NCBI RefSeq assembly: GCF_963583255.1
Contig: NC_084810.1
Coordinates: 2,091,251-2,155,250, forward strand
Direction of reading: 5' to 3'
Source: Pyrus communis
Lineage: Eukaryota > Streptophyta > Magnoliopsida > Rosales > Rosaceae
DNA: 64,000 nucleotides
The first letter of the stretch is position 1, and every line of letters starts with the position of its first letter. The translations under genes were made by a program, and so were the position numbers. Below the pieces are notes generated by a model. That model worked only from the letters and a program-made list of their open reading frames with translations. It ran no database searches and had not been told where the DNA came from. Positions 1 to 10,250 of the stretch are shown in pieces.

Positions 1-729
1 ATTACCTTTCAGAATTTTTATAATTAGCCAATTTTCTCTTAAACTTTAATTTTAGCCATTGACTCCATGAACTTTTATAAACAACCTATTTTCCTCCCTG
101 ACGCTAGATTTTAAAATTTTTCATTCATTTTGATCACGCGTACAACATTTGACAACTGTATGTAGGCAAAAGAATGAAAAAATGGATAGGTGAAAATTGG
201 ATGAAGAATTTTAAAATCTACGTAGGAAAAATTGGCTATTTATAAAATTTTAAGGGATACAATTAAGGTTCAGGAGGAAATTGACTAATTATAATAGTTC
301 ATAAAGTTAATTGACTAAAATTAAAGTTTAGAAAAAAAAATTAGCAACTTTGTACAAATTCGGGAAACAAAATGATAAATACCTCCTTTTTATATATATT
401 TACCTTCATTCCTCCCTAAAAAATTACATTTCATAAACTAAATTAGGATCATAAGGAACTAGAAGCATTTTTCATATATTTTTTTCATAATATGAACTAG
501 AAGATAACGAAAGTTTACTTTCGGATCTCGAAGTCATTTTCATCGTTTAATAGTTAAGATTGTTAACATAAGGCAACTAAAACAAGCTGAGCCAATTATT
601 GTCTGCAGACACACATAAGGATAATAATAATCATTTTTCGCAATCAAACGAAGTTAACGTTCAAAGTTGTATTGCTAATTTATGTTGAACCGCACTAATG
701 TTAGCACATATTTCATACTGTAGTGGCTA
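1..729. repeat. Left copy of a ~730-bp direct repeat
   Basis: This stretch is repeated, diverged but collinear, at about 4967-5719, and it probably continues to the left of the window. Shared landmarks include GATTTTAAAATTTTTCATTC, the run reading TACCTTCATTCCTCCCT, and the common right end CATACTGTAGTGGCTA. Each copy contains a small foldback element (see 4895-5346) whose arms can pair with each other. No coding potential is seen. The two copies bracket the MULE/tRNA block, so this is either a segmental duplication or a recombination product. Confidence 0.85.
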
Positions 730-1330
730 GTTCAGTTTGATTAAGTTTGACTCATGTTTTGCTCGTTATAGTTCGACTCATGAAAGAACTAAGCGAAGCC
801 TAGTTCAGTTTAATTAAGAAACAAGTTAAGCTTGAACATTGGTATGTTTGGCTTGTAAAACTCATAAGCAACTTCTGAAGTTTTTACAAGCGACGAGATA
901 GAGTTGAGCTTAGCTTGGTAGTTCAAACTTGACAAGTAATAATACATATTTAGAGGCCTAAATCCAACAAACTGAAGTAATACAAAATAAAAAAGATATA
1001 TTTTCATATCATACCAAAGATCCTCTTAATTCTTAAAGGACAATATATATTCAATTTTAAAAAAAAAAAGGACAAGATATTTAAAAGGAACATGTCTTGT
1101 TTGGTACCTACCACTACAATTAAAGTGTAGAATTACGGAAAGATAATGCCATCTTTTGTTCACACTTGATTAAAATGGAGCCAAAATTTAAAAAATTAAT
1201 TTAATTTGTCTAAACTCTAAAGTATTTGTTTCTGAGTGTACTAGGCAGAGAAAATTTGACTATTATGACCCTGTTGACCTTAATTACAGCATAGTTGTGT
1301 CTTTGTATGAGGGTGACATAATTAATTTTA
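730..1330. other. AT-rich intergenic sequence
   Basis: No credible gene is visible. The sequence is simple AT-rich DNA with GTTCAGTTTGATTAAG-like repeats (730-830) that look like old transposon or satellite remnants. Confidence 0.6.
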
Positions 1331-2396
1331 GAGTAAATTACATTTTCATACTTTAGGTTTGGATTCTATTTCAATTTTTTACAACATCTTTAAAATATTT
1401 CACTATCATACCTTAAGTACTATTTTATTTCAAAATAATATCTTTGTTACATTTTCCATCCATTAATCTATTAAATGCTGATGTAGCTGCCACATATATA
1501 ACACGTGGCTGTCAAATGTTGACAAAAATAATATATATATATATATATATATATTTTTTAACCTGAATTTAAAAAAAAAAAAAAAAAATTGAAACCCCAG
1601 CGACCCACATTTGCAAGAAGAAGATGGAGGAAGAAAGAAAGAAAATACCCGAAAATCCCACCCGAGCCACCCCTCTCAAAAATCCCCCATCACCCACCCT
1701 GAAAATCCGACCCAAGATTAGGTGGATCTACCACAAGACCAGTCCAAAAATCATCTCAAACTCAAAGTAATTTCAAAATTCACTCGCACTGAAAATCACC
1801 AGATCGCGGAGGGAGGAGGGTCACGTGGGGAGAGTGGGGAGCTGGTTCTTCGGCCCCGGTGGGGGGGGGGGGGTTGGTTTTTTTTTTTTTTCTTTTCTTC
1901 CTTCCTCCTCTTCCTCTTCTTCTTCCTGTTGCAGATGCGGGTCGCTTAATTTTTTTTCCCCCTTCTTCCTCCCTATTCTTCTTCTTCTTTTTCTTCTTAT
2001 AGATGTGGGTCGCGGGATGGGGGGTTAGGGGGGGGGGGAAGGGATAGTTTCAATTTTTTTTTCTTTCTTCCTCCCTCTTCTTCTTGTTCTTGCAGATGTG
2101 GGTCGTTGGGGTATTGGGTATTTTATTTTATTTTATTTTATTTATTTTTTTTGTAAAAATTCAGGTTTTTTTTTTATTTTAAAATTATTATTTTTGCCAC
2201 GTGGCAAACATTTGGCAGCCACGTGGCATATATGTGGTAGTCACGTCAGCATTTAACAGATCAATGGATAGAAAATATAACGGAGGTATTATTTTGAAAT
2301 AAAATAGTACTTAAGGTATGTAAGTGAAATGCTTTAAAGATGTTGTAAGAAATTGAAATAAAGCCCAAACCTGAGGTATTAAAGTGTAATTTACCC
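1331..2396. mobile_element. MULE-like foldback element, copy A
   Basis: The ends are long inverted repeats: GAGTAAATTACATTTTCATA at the left and the reverse complement of TGTAATTTACCC at the right. Similarity runs for about 200 bp and then continues into purine-rich and pyrimidine-rich arms, so almost the whole 1,066-bp element can fold back on itself. It is flanked by TTAATTTTA (1322-1330) and TTAATTTCA (2397-2405), a 9-bp target-site duplication with one mismatch; 9 bp is typical of Mutator-like elements. No transposase is present, so it is non-autonomous. Open frames of poly-Ser/Phe or Lys/Arg type inside it are by-products of the homopurine tracts. Confidence 0.8.
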
Positions 2397-2608
2397 TTAA
2401 TTTCATTTTCGACCCCCAAAAACGGTATCGTTCATCGAATGTCAATTGGTAAGTGTTCCGTTACTACAATGATGAAATGAAGTTGAGACCCCTTACTTGA
2501 TAACGTGAGTATGAACCTTGTTAATAGCTAATTTAATATCTAATCTAACAAAATTTATTGTTAAAAAAAAATAACAAAGAATATAAATTTTCAAAAAATT
2601 AGAAAAGA
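2397..2608. repeat. 3' flank of tRNA-Ala, displaced copy
   Basis: This is the first of three copies of the segment that begins near TATCGTTCATCGAATG (2425, 3671 and 3826). In the third copy it leads directly into the intact tRNA-Ala gene. The offsets are 1,246 bp and 155 bp. Confidence 0.85.
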
Positions 2609-2634
2609 TGGAGAAGTGGGGTATCGATCTCCAT
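2609..2634 (-). pseudogene. tRNA-Ala 3' fragment
   Basis: The 26 bp are nearly identical to the 3' end of the intact tRNA-Ala at 4010-4082 (acceptor 3' strand plus T arm). One change (GATCTCC against GATCCCC) lies in the T stem. The rest of the gene is missing: sequence switches at CCATCTTT into foldback element copy B. This marks the breakpoint of a tandem duplication, so the fragment cannot be functional. Confidence 0.85.
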
Positions 2635-3641
2635 CTTTAAAACATTTCACTATCCTACCTTAAGTACTATTTTATTTCAAAATAATATCTCTGTTACATT
2701 TCCATCCATTAATCTATTAAATGCTGATGTAGCTGCCACATATATGACACGTGGCTGCCAAATGTCTGTCACATGACAAAAATAATATTTTTTTTTATTT
2801 TTTAAACCTGAATTTTTACAAAAAAAAAAAAAAAAAAAAAAAATTGAAACCCCAGCGACCCACATTTGCAAGAAGAAGAAGAAGAAGAAGAAGTTGGAGG
2901 AAGAAAGAAAGAAAATACCAGAAAATCCCACCCGAGCCACCCCTCTCAAAAATCCCCCATCACCCACCCTGAAAATCCGACCCAAGATTAGGTGGATCTA
3001 CCACAAGACTAGTCCAAAAATCATCTCAAACTCAAAGTAATTTCAAAATTCACTCGCGCTGAAAATCACCAGATCGCGGAGGGAGGAGGGTCAGCGGGGA
3101 GAGTGGGGAGCTGGTTCTCCGGCCCCAGGGGGGGTTGGTTTTTTTTTTTTTTCTTTTCTTCCTTCCTCCTTTTCCTCTTCCTGTTGCAGATGCGGGTCGC
3201 TCAAATTTTTCCCCCCTTCTTCCTCCCTATTCTTTTTCTTCTTTTTCTTCTTATAGATGTGGGTCGCGGGATGGGGGGTTAGGGGGGGGGGGAAGGGAAA
3301 GTTTCAATTTTTTTTTTCTTTCTTCCTCCCTCTTCTTCTTGTTCTTGCAGATGTGGGTCGCTGGGGTATTGGGTATTCTTTTTTTTTTTTTTTTTTTGTA
3401 AAAATTCAGGTACTTTTTTTATTTTAAAATTATTATTTTTTCCACGTGGCAAACATTTGGCAGCCACATGGCATATATGTGGTAGCCATGCCAGCATTTA
3501 ACAGATCAATGGATAGAAAATGTAACGGAGGTATTATTTTGAAATAAAATAGTACTTAAGGTATGGAAGTGAAATGCTTTAAAGATGTTGTAAGAAATTG
3601 AAATAGAGCCCAAACCTGAGGTATGAAAGTGTAATTTACCC
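2632..3641. mobile_element. MULE-like foldback element, copy B (5'-truncated)
   Basis: This is a second copy of the 1331-2396 element lacking its first ~54 bp. It starts at CATCTTTAAAA, which corresponds to position 1385 in copy A. Its right end (GTAATTTACCC, ending at 3641) is intact and is followed by TTAATTTTA, the same 9-bp duplication that precedes copy A. It was therefore produced by tandem duplication of an existing insertion rather than by new transposition. Homopolymer lengths in the arms differ between the copies. Confidence 0.85.
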
Positions 3642-3670
3642 TTAATTTTATTTTCGACCCCCAAAAACGG

Positions 3671-3980
3671 TATCGTTCATCGAATGTCAATTGGTAAGTG
3701 TTTTGTTACTACAATGATGAAAAGAAGTTGAGACCCCTTACTTGATAACGTGAGTATGAACCTTGTCAATAGCTAATTTAATATCTAATCTAACAAAATT
3801 TATTGTTAAAAAAAAATAACAAAGATATCGTTCATCGAATGTCAATTGGTAAGTGTTTCGTTACTACAATGATGAAAAGAAGTTGAGACCCCTTACTTGA
3901 TAACGTGAGTATGAACCTTGTCAATAGCTAATTTAATATCTAATCTAACAAAATTTATTGTTAAAAAAAAAAAAACAAAG
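3671..3980. repeat. 155-bp tandem duplication upstream of tRNA-Ala
   Basis: Two adjacent copies (3671-3825 and 3826-3980) both start TATCGTTCATCGAATGTCAA and differ by very few bases. Copy 1 ends AACAAAGA and runs straight into copy 2. This second, smaller duplication is nested in the larger 1.25-kb one. Confidence 0.85.
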
Positions 3981-4009
3981 AATATAAATTTTCAAAAAAT
4001 TAGAAAAGA

Positions 4010-4082
4010 TGGAGAAGTGGGGTATCGATCCCCATACCTCTCGCATGCTAAGCGAGCGCTCTACCATCTGAGCTACATCCCC
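4010..4082 (-). tRNA. tRNA-Ala(AGC)
   Basis: On the minus strand the 73 nt fold as a standard cloverleaf. The acceptor 5' strand is GGGGATG, the D arm is GCTCAGATGGTAGAGC, the anticodon stem CTCGC/GCGAG carries the loop TTAGCAT (anticodon AGC), and the T arm is TGGGG ATCGATA CCCCA. No CCA is encoded and there is no intron, as expected for this plant nuclear tRNA. A run of four T (4004-4007 as A on the plus strand) just downstream serves as a Pol III terminator. The acceptor stem has one T6-T67 mismatch, so full activity is likely but not certain. The internal A and B boxes are present. Confidence 0.95.
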
Positions 4083-4894
4083 GTTTTGAGCAATTTATTC
4101 CACTTAATGTTAATAACGTCACTAAAGTGAAATTGTGGTATTCGTGGGCATCTTTCCACCTTTGGAGCCCACCCACCAAAGCAAAGATCCCCACTTCAGG
4201 ATTTATTCGTTGCGGGAAAAAGGAGAAACATTGTTTATTTTTATTTTTATTTTTATTTTCATTCATATCTTTGTCTGTTACATAGAAAAAAATTATTATC
4301 AAGGTACTGTTTTAGTTTAGTTTTACATATGGTGTTGCATTAACAAATTGGATGACAGAAAATTCGTTACACGTAAAACAAAAAAAAAAACCAAAAATGT
4401 AAACGAGAAAAGAAGACAAATGTTAAAATTATTTATTTTTAATGCAATAATATATTTACACTAATTGAATCACACAATGAACAGCATAATTATTGATTTT
4501 TTGAACTCAACTTATTAAAAAATCAACCTACATTTATTAGTAAAAATGTAATATTAGAAAAAAAAATTCACCATACCAGTTGAAAATTTTATAAAATATT
4601 AGCTCCGGGAAATCATTTAATTTTTTAAAGTTGGAGAGCAAAATTATGCGACCGACCCAAAAAGGCGGACACGTGTAGGTCGCTAATCAAAGTCTCCAAC
4701 CACTCTTTTCATTTATTTATTTATTTTCACACTATCTTTTTGTGCCGATATTTTTGCACATATTTTAGTAAAGATGACTTTCGTGGGTCCGACTTTTTCG
4801 ATTCATATTTATCTAGGTTCCCCAAAATGCCCTCATCACTAATAAGTTTTATTTTGATTTTCAGTAGAGTTATCAGTCATGAGTGTTTTTTATA
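4083..4894. other. Intergenic sequence 5' of tRNA-Ala
   Basis: I see no gene. The sequence is AT-rich with simple (ATTTTT)n-like DNA at 4236-4258 and no recognisable transposon ends. Confidence 0.6.
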
Positions 4895-5346
4895 GGCATA
4901 TTTATCGATTTGTCTCTTAAATTTATATAGAGCTGTTAATTTTTTTATGAACTTTAATTTTAGTTAATTAATTTCCAAAATTTTTATTATTAGCCAATTT
5001 TTTTCCCTTAAACTTTACTTTGAGCCATTTATCCCTTGAACTTTTATAAACATCCCATTTTCTCATGATGCTAGATTTTAAATTTTTTATTCATTTTGAT
5101 CACGAAGACAACATATGACAAATGTATGTGGGCAAAAGAATGAAAAATTGGATAGGTGAAAATTGGATGAAGAATTTTAAAATCTACGTAGGAGAAATTA
5201 GTTATTTATAAAATTTTAGGGGTACAATTAAAGTTCAGGAGGAAATTGATTAATTATAATAGTTTAGGGGGTCAATAGACTAAAATTAAAGTTCAGAGAA
5301 AAATTGGCAACTTCGTACAAGTTCGAGAGACAAGCTGAAAAATACC
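4895..5346. mobile_element. Small foldback MULE-like MITE inside the right direct repeat
   Basis: The ends GGCATATTTATCGATTTG and the reverse complement of CAAGCTGAAAAATACC are similar. The arms then match over more than 100 bp (ACTTTAATTTTAGT against ACTAAAATTAAAGT, for example). Flanks are TTTTTTATA (4886-4894) and TTTTTTATT (5347-5355), a 9-bp target duplication with one mismatch. A homologous copy lies in the left direct repeat (about 1-383). It is non-autonomous with no ORF of interest. Confidence 0.7.
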
Positions 5347-5719
5347 TTTTTTATTTTATTTTATATATATTTACCTTCATTCCTCCCTGAAAAATTACAT
5401 TTCATAAACTAAATTAGGATTATAAGGAACTAGAAGCATTATTTATATATATATATATTTTTTTTTTCTTCATAATATTAACTGATTAAAACGAAAGTAT
5501 ACTTTCGGATCTCAAAGTCATTTTAATCGTTTAATAGTTAAGATTGTTAACATAAAATAATTAAAACAAGCTAAACTAACTACTCGTATTGTTTGCAGAT
5601 ATACATAAAAATGGTAATAATTATTTTTGTAATTAAATGAAACTAACGTTCAAAGTTGTACTGCTAATTTACGTGCAACCACAATAATGTTTGCACAATA
5701 TTTCATACTGTAGTGGCTA
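4967..5719. repeat. Right copy of the ~730-bp direct repeat
   Basis: Collinear with 1-729, with scattered substitutions and short indels. The common end is CATACTGTAGTGGCTA. Just past it, 5720-5790 holds a short inverted motif (GTACAACTTTGAACGTAAATT) also related to 5655-5680. Confidence 0.85.
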
Positions 5720-6077
5720 ACAAAGAATCAAATTAGCCGTACAACTTTGAACGTAAATTAGCTGTACAATTTTGAACGTTAAGGGAGCAATTTTGTAGAC
5801 TTTGATTTTGTTCGTCCAAAAAGGAAATTTCAAAGGGTAAAATAGTCAACTGGGCTGTGCCATGTATGGGGCTAGGGCCCAGACTATCCATGATGAAATG
5901 GTACTTATGTAAATATAACGAAAGCCAGACCCACTTGTTTAACTATGCTTACATGATACAGTACTGAGGGAGCACCGCAAGAAGGGAGTACACCACAGTA
6001 GTGCTGTACGTTTGTTATATACTACAACTGTAGACAGCCATTTCAGATTTGTGCTTTCTTCGTCTCTCCTCCTTGTA

Positions 6078-6118
6078 CCTCTCCCTCCCTCCCTCCCTCC
6101 CTCCCTCTCTCCTCTCCG
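6078..6118 (+). repeat. (CCCT)n microsatellite in the leader of the PNRC-motif gene
   Basis: Repeats of CCCT, then CTCTCT, lie in the probable 5'UTR. Pyrimidine-rich tracts of this kind are common in plant 5' leaders. Confidence 0.8.
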
Positions 6119-6574
6119 GGGTTCAATTCCTCGTTTCACTCCGATCCCCGAAAAATCAGTGCTTGAGAACCAGAAGCAGAGCAAAGATGGAGAGGTGATT
6201 ACTGCCTGTGTGGTCCAAGTGAGAATTTTCTCGCTCGATTTGGTAATTTTCCATCACTTTCTCGAGAAAATAATCATGGGTTTTCGATTTGAATGTTTAA
6301 TTTTCATGGGTTTTGTGTATTTCGTGTTTGGGGTAATCATTTTTACGCCGTTCTTGGATCTAATTTTCAGTTTTGATTTTTCGATTTACAGCGAAATAGG
6401 TGCTTTTTCTGATCGGGATCTGGGTCTTCGATTGGACTGATTTTCCGTGCGATTCTTACCGTAAAGTTGCAATCTTTGAGTATTTTGGGGCTGAGTTGTA
6501 GAAGTAGATCGTTTACTCTGAGAATCGGACTGACTCGGCTGAGTTGTACTCGTTGACTCACTGAATCTTTTGTA

Positions 6575-7210
6575 ATGGAGACTCTTCTGGTTGTGGCGCA
6601 GCATAAGAACCAGTACTATGGCCAGGGGAAGCCACACGGGCCGGGCCGAGTCGGCCCGTCGCCGTCCAAGGACTTCCGAGGGATCAATTGCCGGACTTTC
6701 CAATCCGGGTCAGGTATACTCCCAACCCCATCCAAGGCTTGCTCTACTCCTGTATCCAAACAGGGAGCATGCTCTGGTTCTCCTCCTAGGTTTTTAACTA
6801 CACCTAGTCCAAACAAGATACATACATCTAGTCCAGTTTCACAGTCTGATAGCAGAACATTGATTAGAAGCACCCCAATTGCTATCAATGTCAACAACTC
6901 GAAGAAAGGCAAGCACTTCAATGGAAGTTTTTCATTTTCTGAGCTCTGGGCCGGTCCGGCTTACTCGAACTCTCCCCCACCGAGTTCGTTGCCAATCCCC
7001 AAGTTTTCAATCCGACCCAAGAGAACCGTGTCGCTCGAATTGCCCAAGTCGCCCGCTGATATCGAAATGCACCACCCAATTGCCAAGTCTACACCTGCAT
7101 CCCCAACTAGGGAGCATGGTGGGTCTTCTGCTAGAGATCTCTTTCACAATGCTGACTCCGCGACCAAGACTCTGCGTCGCATTCTGAATCTCGATGTTGA
7201 CGATGAATGA
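6575..7210 (+). CDS. Plant PNRC-motif protein (proline-rich nuclear receptor coactivator-like)
   Basis: A single uninterrupted frame of 211 codons begins METLLVVAQHKNQYY, an N-terminus I recognise as conserved in a plant protein family of unassigned name. Near residues 116-142 it carries FSELWAGPAYSNSPPPSSLP, the proline-rich short motif of the PNRC domain. In animals PNRC2 uses the equivalent motif to bind the EVH1 domain of DCP1 and stimulate decapping, so a role with the cytoplasmic decapping complex is a reasonable inference but not shown here. Most of the protein is Ser/Pro-rich and predicted disordered; a short acidic helix (about 196-211, TLRRILNLDVDDE) closes it. The start is chosen on the conserved N-terminus. 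The transcript probably begins near 6000, with a C/T-rich leader and possibly a leader intron (GT candidates at 6195, AG candidates at 6390 and 6504). An AATAAA lies at about 7266. Confidence 0.85.
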   Translation: METLLVVAQHKNQYYGQGKPHGPGRVGPSPSKDFRGINCRTFQSGSGILPTPSKACSTPVSKQGACSGSPPRFLTTPSPNKIHTSSPVSQSDSRTLIRSTPIAINVNNSKKGKHFNGSFSFSELWAGPAYSNSPPPSSLPIPKFSIRPKRTVSLELPKSPADIEMHHPIAKSTPASPTREHGGSSARDLFHNADSATKTLRRILNLDVDDE

Positions 7211-10190
7211 AGGGCGGATGGGAGCACTAGGCTCCTGTAAATAGGTTTAGATTGTATATAGAATGAATAAATTGGGTTGGTAGACTTGGTAGTCGGGTTG
7301 TGATGAGTGTGTTTAGTTTTCTGTAGTGGTGCTACAAGTTCAAGTCATGGTTATGGTGGGTTAACGACCTCCGGATGTTGGATGTGGAGTTGGCATTAGG
7401 GGGATGAATGGTTTTTCTGGAAAAAGTGGCATGGTATGTGTTGTATGGGATTTTCGACATGGATGGACCTGACCCGAAATTTTAAGGAAGCAGAAGGAAA
7501 TTGTGATAGGCTTGTACTTTTGAAGGCTTGTTCTTTCGAAGTGGATGGTTGTCTGCACCATTGAATGGGGGAGATGATGGCTTATTGGGAAAAATTGGCA
7601 TGGTATGTGTGATATGGGATTTTCGACATGGAACTTACCTGAAATTTGAAGGAAGCGGAGGGGAACTAGTGGTACAGGGATTGTACTTTTGAAGCGGATG
7701 GTTGCCAGCACTCCAGAACGGGAGGGATTGAGCAACCCGTCATACATATGAAATCCGAGGGAAACTACATTGGACTTGAATGTTCCAATGTAATCCCCTC
7801 ACAAATTTGCTAATTCTTAACCCTTTTAGAGTTAGGTTTAGGTGTCTTCATTCGGTTACTGTACATGCTGTAGAATGTCTAGTGATCTATCCATACAGAA
7901 CTTTGTAGGTTTCTATAGGTTTCATTTTTCTTCTGCATTATGTCTTTTGTTTCCTTACGGTTCAGAGTTAGTGTCCTTCTAAATATTCTAACATTGGCTA
8001 GTCTCTTTGTTCCTTAGTTCAGCGTTGCCCCAATAGCTGCTTAGGTAATCTTCTTTCATTGAACACTCTTGCCTTCCCTGTTTTAGCCTCGTTTGCCTTC
8101 ATACTCAACGAAACGTTCTTTACTTCTGACAACAATCTAACCCCTTTAACTACACTCTTATCAAAGGGTGTTCTCACCTTTCACTCTCTTTTCTGTTTTT
8201 TGAGAAAGAAAAGAGGGAAGGGGCATTGATTGTTCTTTCGTACTTCTGCTTCATTGGTTTTTCGTCTTTAGGGTTGGTCAATCTGTAGTTCTGTCCTGTA
8301 TGATGTCCTGAGTTTGGAAGTACCTATTAGTTCATTGTTCTTGGAAATGAATGGTGCCGGTTGTGGTCTTCACATCGTTTTCATCCTTGGAGATTGTTGA
8401 TCTCGCCTCACCATTGACAAGGTAATACATCTGTTTTCCTGTTCCCTTTCGGTGTTGTGTTCGCCAACTCTTTTATAATTTATTTCAGTTGTAACTAGTT
8501 TCTTTTGAATGTGTGTGAAACAGGGTGCTAGTTGGTACAGTATTCCGGAGGTGTGTTCGTTAGCAGTTCATGATGTAGTCCTTTACGCGTGTAATAGTTC
8601 CTTGCTGAAGGCAAATGCGGCTCCAGTACATCATCACTTGTGTTGAAGAATGCATGATGTATGGAAAAGCTGTTTGTCTTCCCATCGATCCGGTGGAGCA
8701 TTGTAGCGTCGGACATATTTGTGGTGAACTTTTATATCTTCTATTTATGTTTCAATGTTGAGTCTGTTCTTCTGTCGTCTAATTTAAACTTCAATGCTAG
8801 CTTGTTTATCGTCATCTTTCGTATTCGTACGTTAATTTTATGGATGTTAACATTATTTATCTGTTCGATTTATATGGTCTGTTCCATTGATGTTGCTGTA
8901 TGGCGCATAATGTTCTTTCGATCGGCTTAGATGTGGGTCATGCGCTTTGATACTCGATAGCTTAATGGATTTGAATCTACGAGTTGTTGCTGGTGATTCT
9001 GTCGCAATGAGAATTTGAAACTTGACACTGTTCACAGAATTTTGCAACCCGAAATACCTCCATCTTGGGAGAGATTGTTGGGTGCTGTTTGTGTTGCGAA
9101 ATCGGTGTATATTGCAAATTTGTATCATTGAAATGTAGACATCGATATCAGTTGGTTTGGATGGAAATTACGAAAATTTAAAATGAAACTTAAAAAAAAA
9201 TGTTAATATAAGAATTTTTTCGATATATTGGAAATATTAACAAAACATGATGTCGAAAATATCAACGGTATCGAAAAGATTTCAAACGCTAGTTCCGACC
9301 CGCTGCACCCGCGGCGACTCGGAATATTTTCCAGCTTGGGGTGCTTCCGTTTCATCTTTGAGGATTATTCTCATGGAAGATTGGTAAATTTGAAGTAAGT
9401 CGAGAAGGTTTCTCTTTTCCGTAACTCTAATTCTCCAATGTGCAAACCGGTTCGTACGCATTTGTAGATGTTCTCAAGTTAAACCAGAATTTCTTAACTG
9501 ATTTTCGTTTGAGCACTCCTACGAACCAAGCTCTTGGTGGTGGTCTGTCCATGGTTGATTTGTCTTGTGACCAAAGCATTTGATGATTTGAAGAGCGAGT
9601 TACATGAAACAGGGATGCGAAGGTGGCGGTATCTAAGCCTGTCATGTGTTTCAACTTCATGTGCCGCCACCTTAGAGTGTCATTTTATGCAAGTGTTTTT
9701 CGATAGGGGATTGATAGCCACACCATTTCCATCATCGTACACACTTGTGTTGAATTTTGTTCATTTCGTGGAAGCATTATGCAATTTGCTGCTGTATTAT
9801 TGCGACCGAGTGTTCTTTTCCTTTCGGTCATTGCTGCTTTGTTGCCGCGGTCCAATTTTTCACTGTGGTATAGGCGTGGAACGTGAACAGGAGAAAGGGG
9901 TGAATGCCAAAGCCAACTTTGATACTTGTTTCAAAAGTAACATTTGACGGACAACATTCCCTTTTGTCCGATCCCTGTAGGCAGCCTTTATCTTAAACTA
10001 GTCTTCTTTTTCCCTCTTCCCTCATTACATCTTCAAAGTGCTTTTGGCTTCTTCGTAAGTTGGCCTCATCAGGCGACAGATTCTGATGTGCAACTGATGA
10101 CATATTCTGTAGTGTTTACATCTCTATTTTACACTTTTATCACGTGATGTAAGAGATATATATAAAAAGATATTTTCTCGGATACATTGT
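7211..10190. other. Long non-coding stretch 3' of the PNRC-motif gene
   Basis: No ORF here has recognisable protein similarity. The first ~60 bp form the 3'UTR. At about 7405-7560 and 7570-7725 two imperfect tandem copies share GGCATGGTATGTGT, GGGATTTTCGACATGGA and GGATGGTTG. The 7780-9130 part is T/G-rich with less AT bias than the neighbouring intergenic DNA and could be transcribed (long 3'UTR or lncRNA), but I cannot support a specific gene. Confidence 0.5.
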
Positions 10191-10250
10191 GATCTCTTTC
10201 TTTATACATTTATCATTAGTTTTACTTATTTATATGAGAGATTTTGAGGT

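Noticed and set aside
1722..3497. Several 60-100 codon frames rich in Phe, Ser, Lys or Gly
   Set aside because: They are readings of the poly-pyrimidine/poly-purine arms of the foldback elements on both strands.
1..5719. The 730-bp direct repeats as LTRs of one retrotransposon
   Set aside because: No primer-binding site, polypurine tract or gag-pol lies between them, and the interval contains a host tRNA gene.
6012..6440. 142-codon plus-strand frame upstream of the PNRC-motif CDS
   Set aside because: It is mostly leader and probable intron sequence with a CCCT microsatellite; no conserved protein text.
7780..9130. Possible snoRNA cluster (TGATGA-like and CTGA-like boxes)
   Set aside because: Boxes are not correctly spaced or paired with terminal stems; chance occurrences in T/G-rich DNA.
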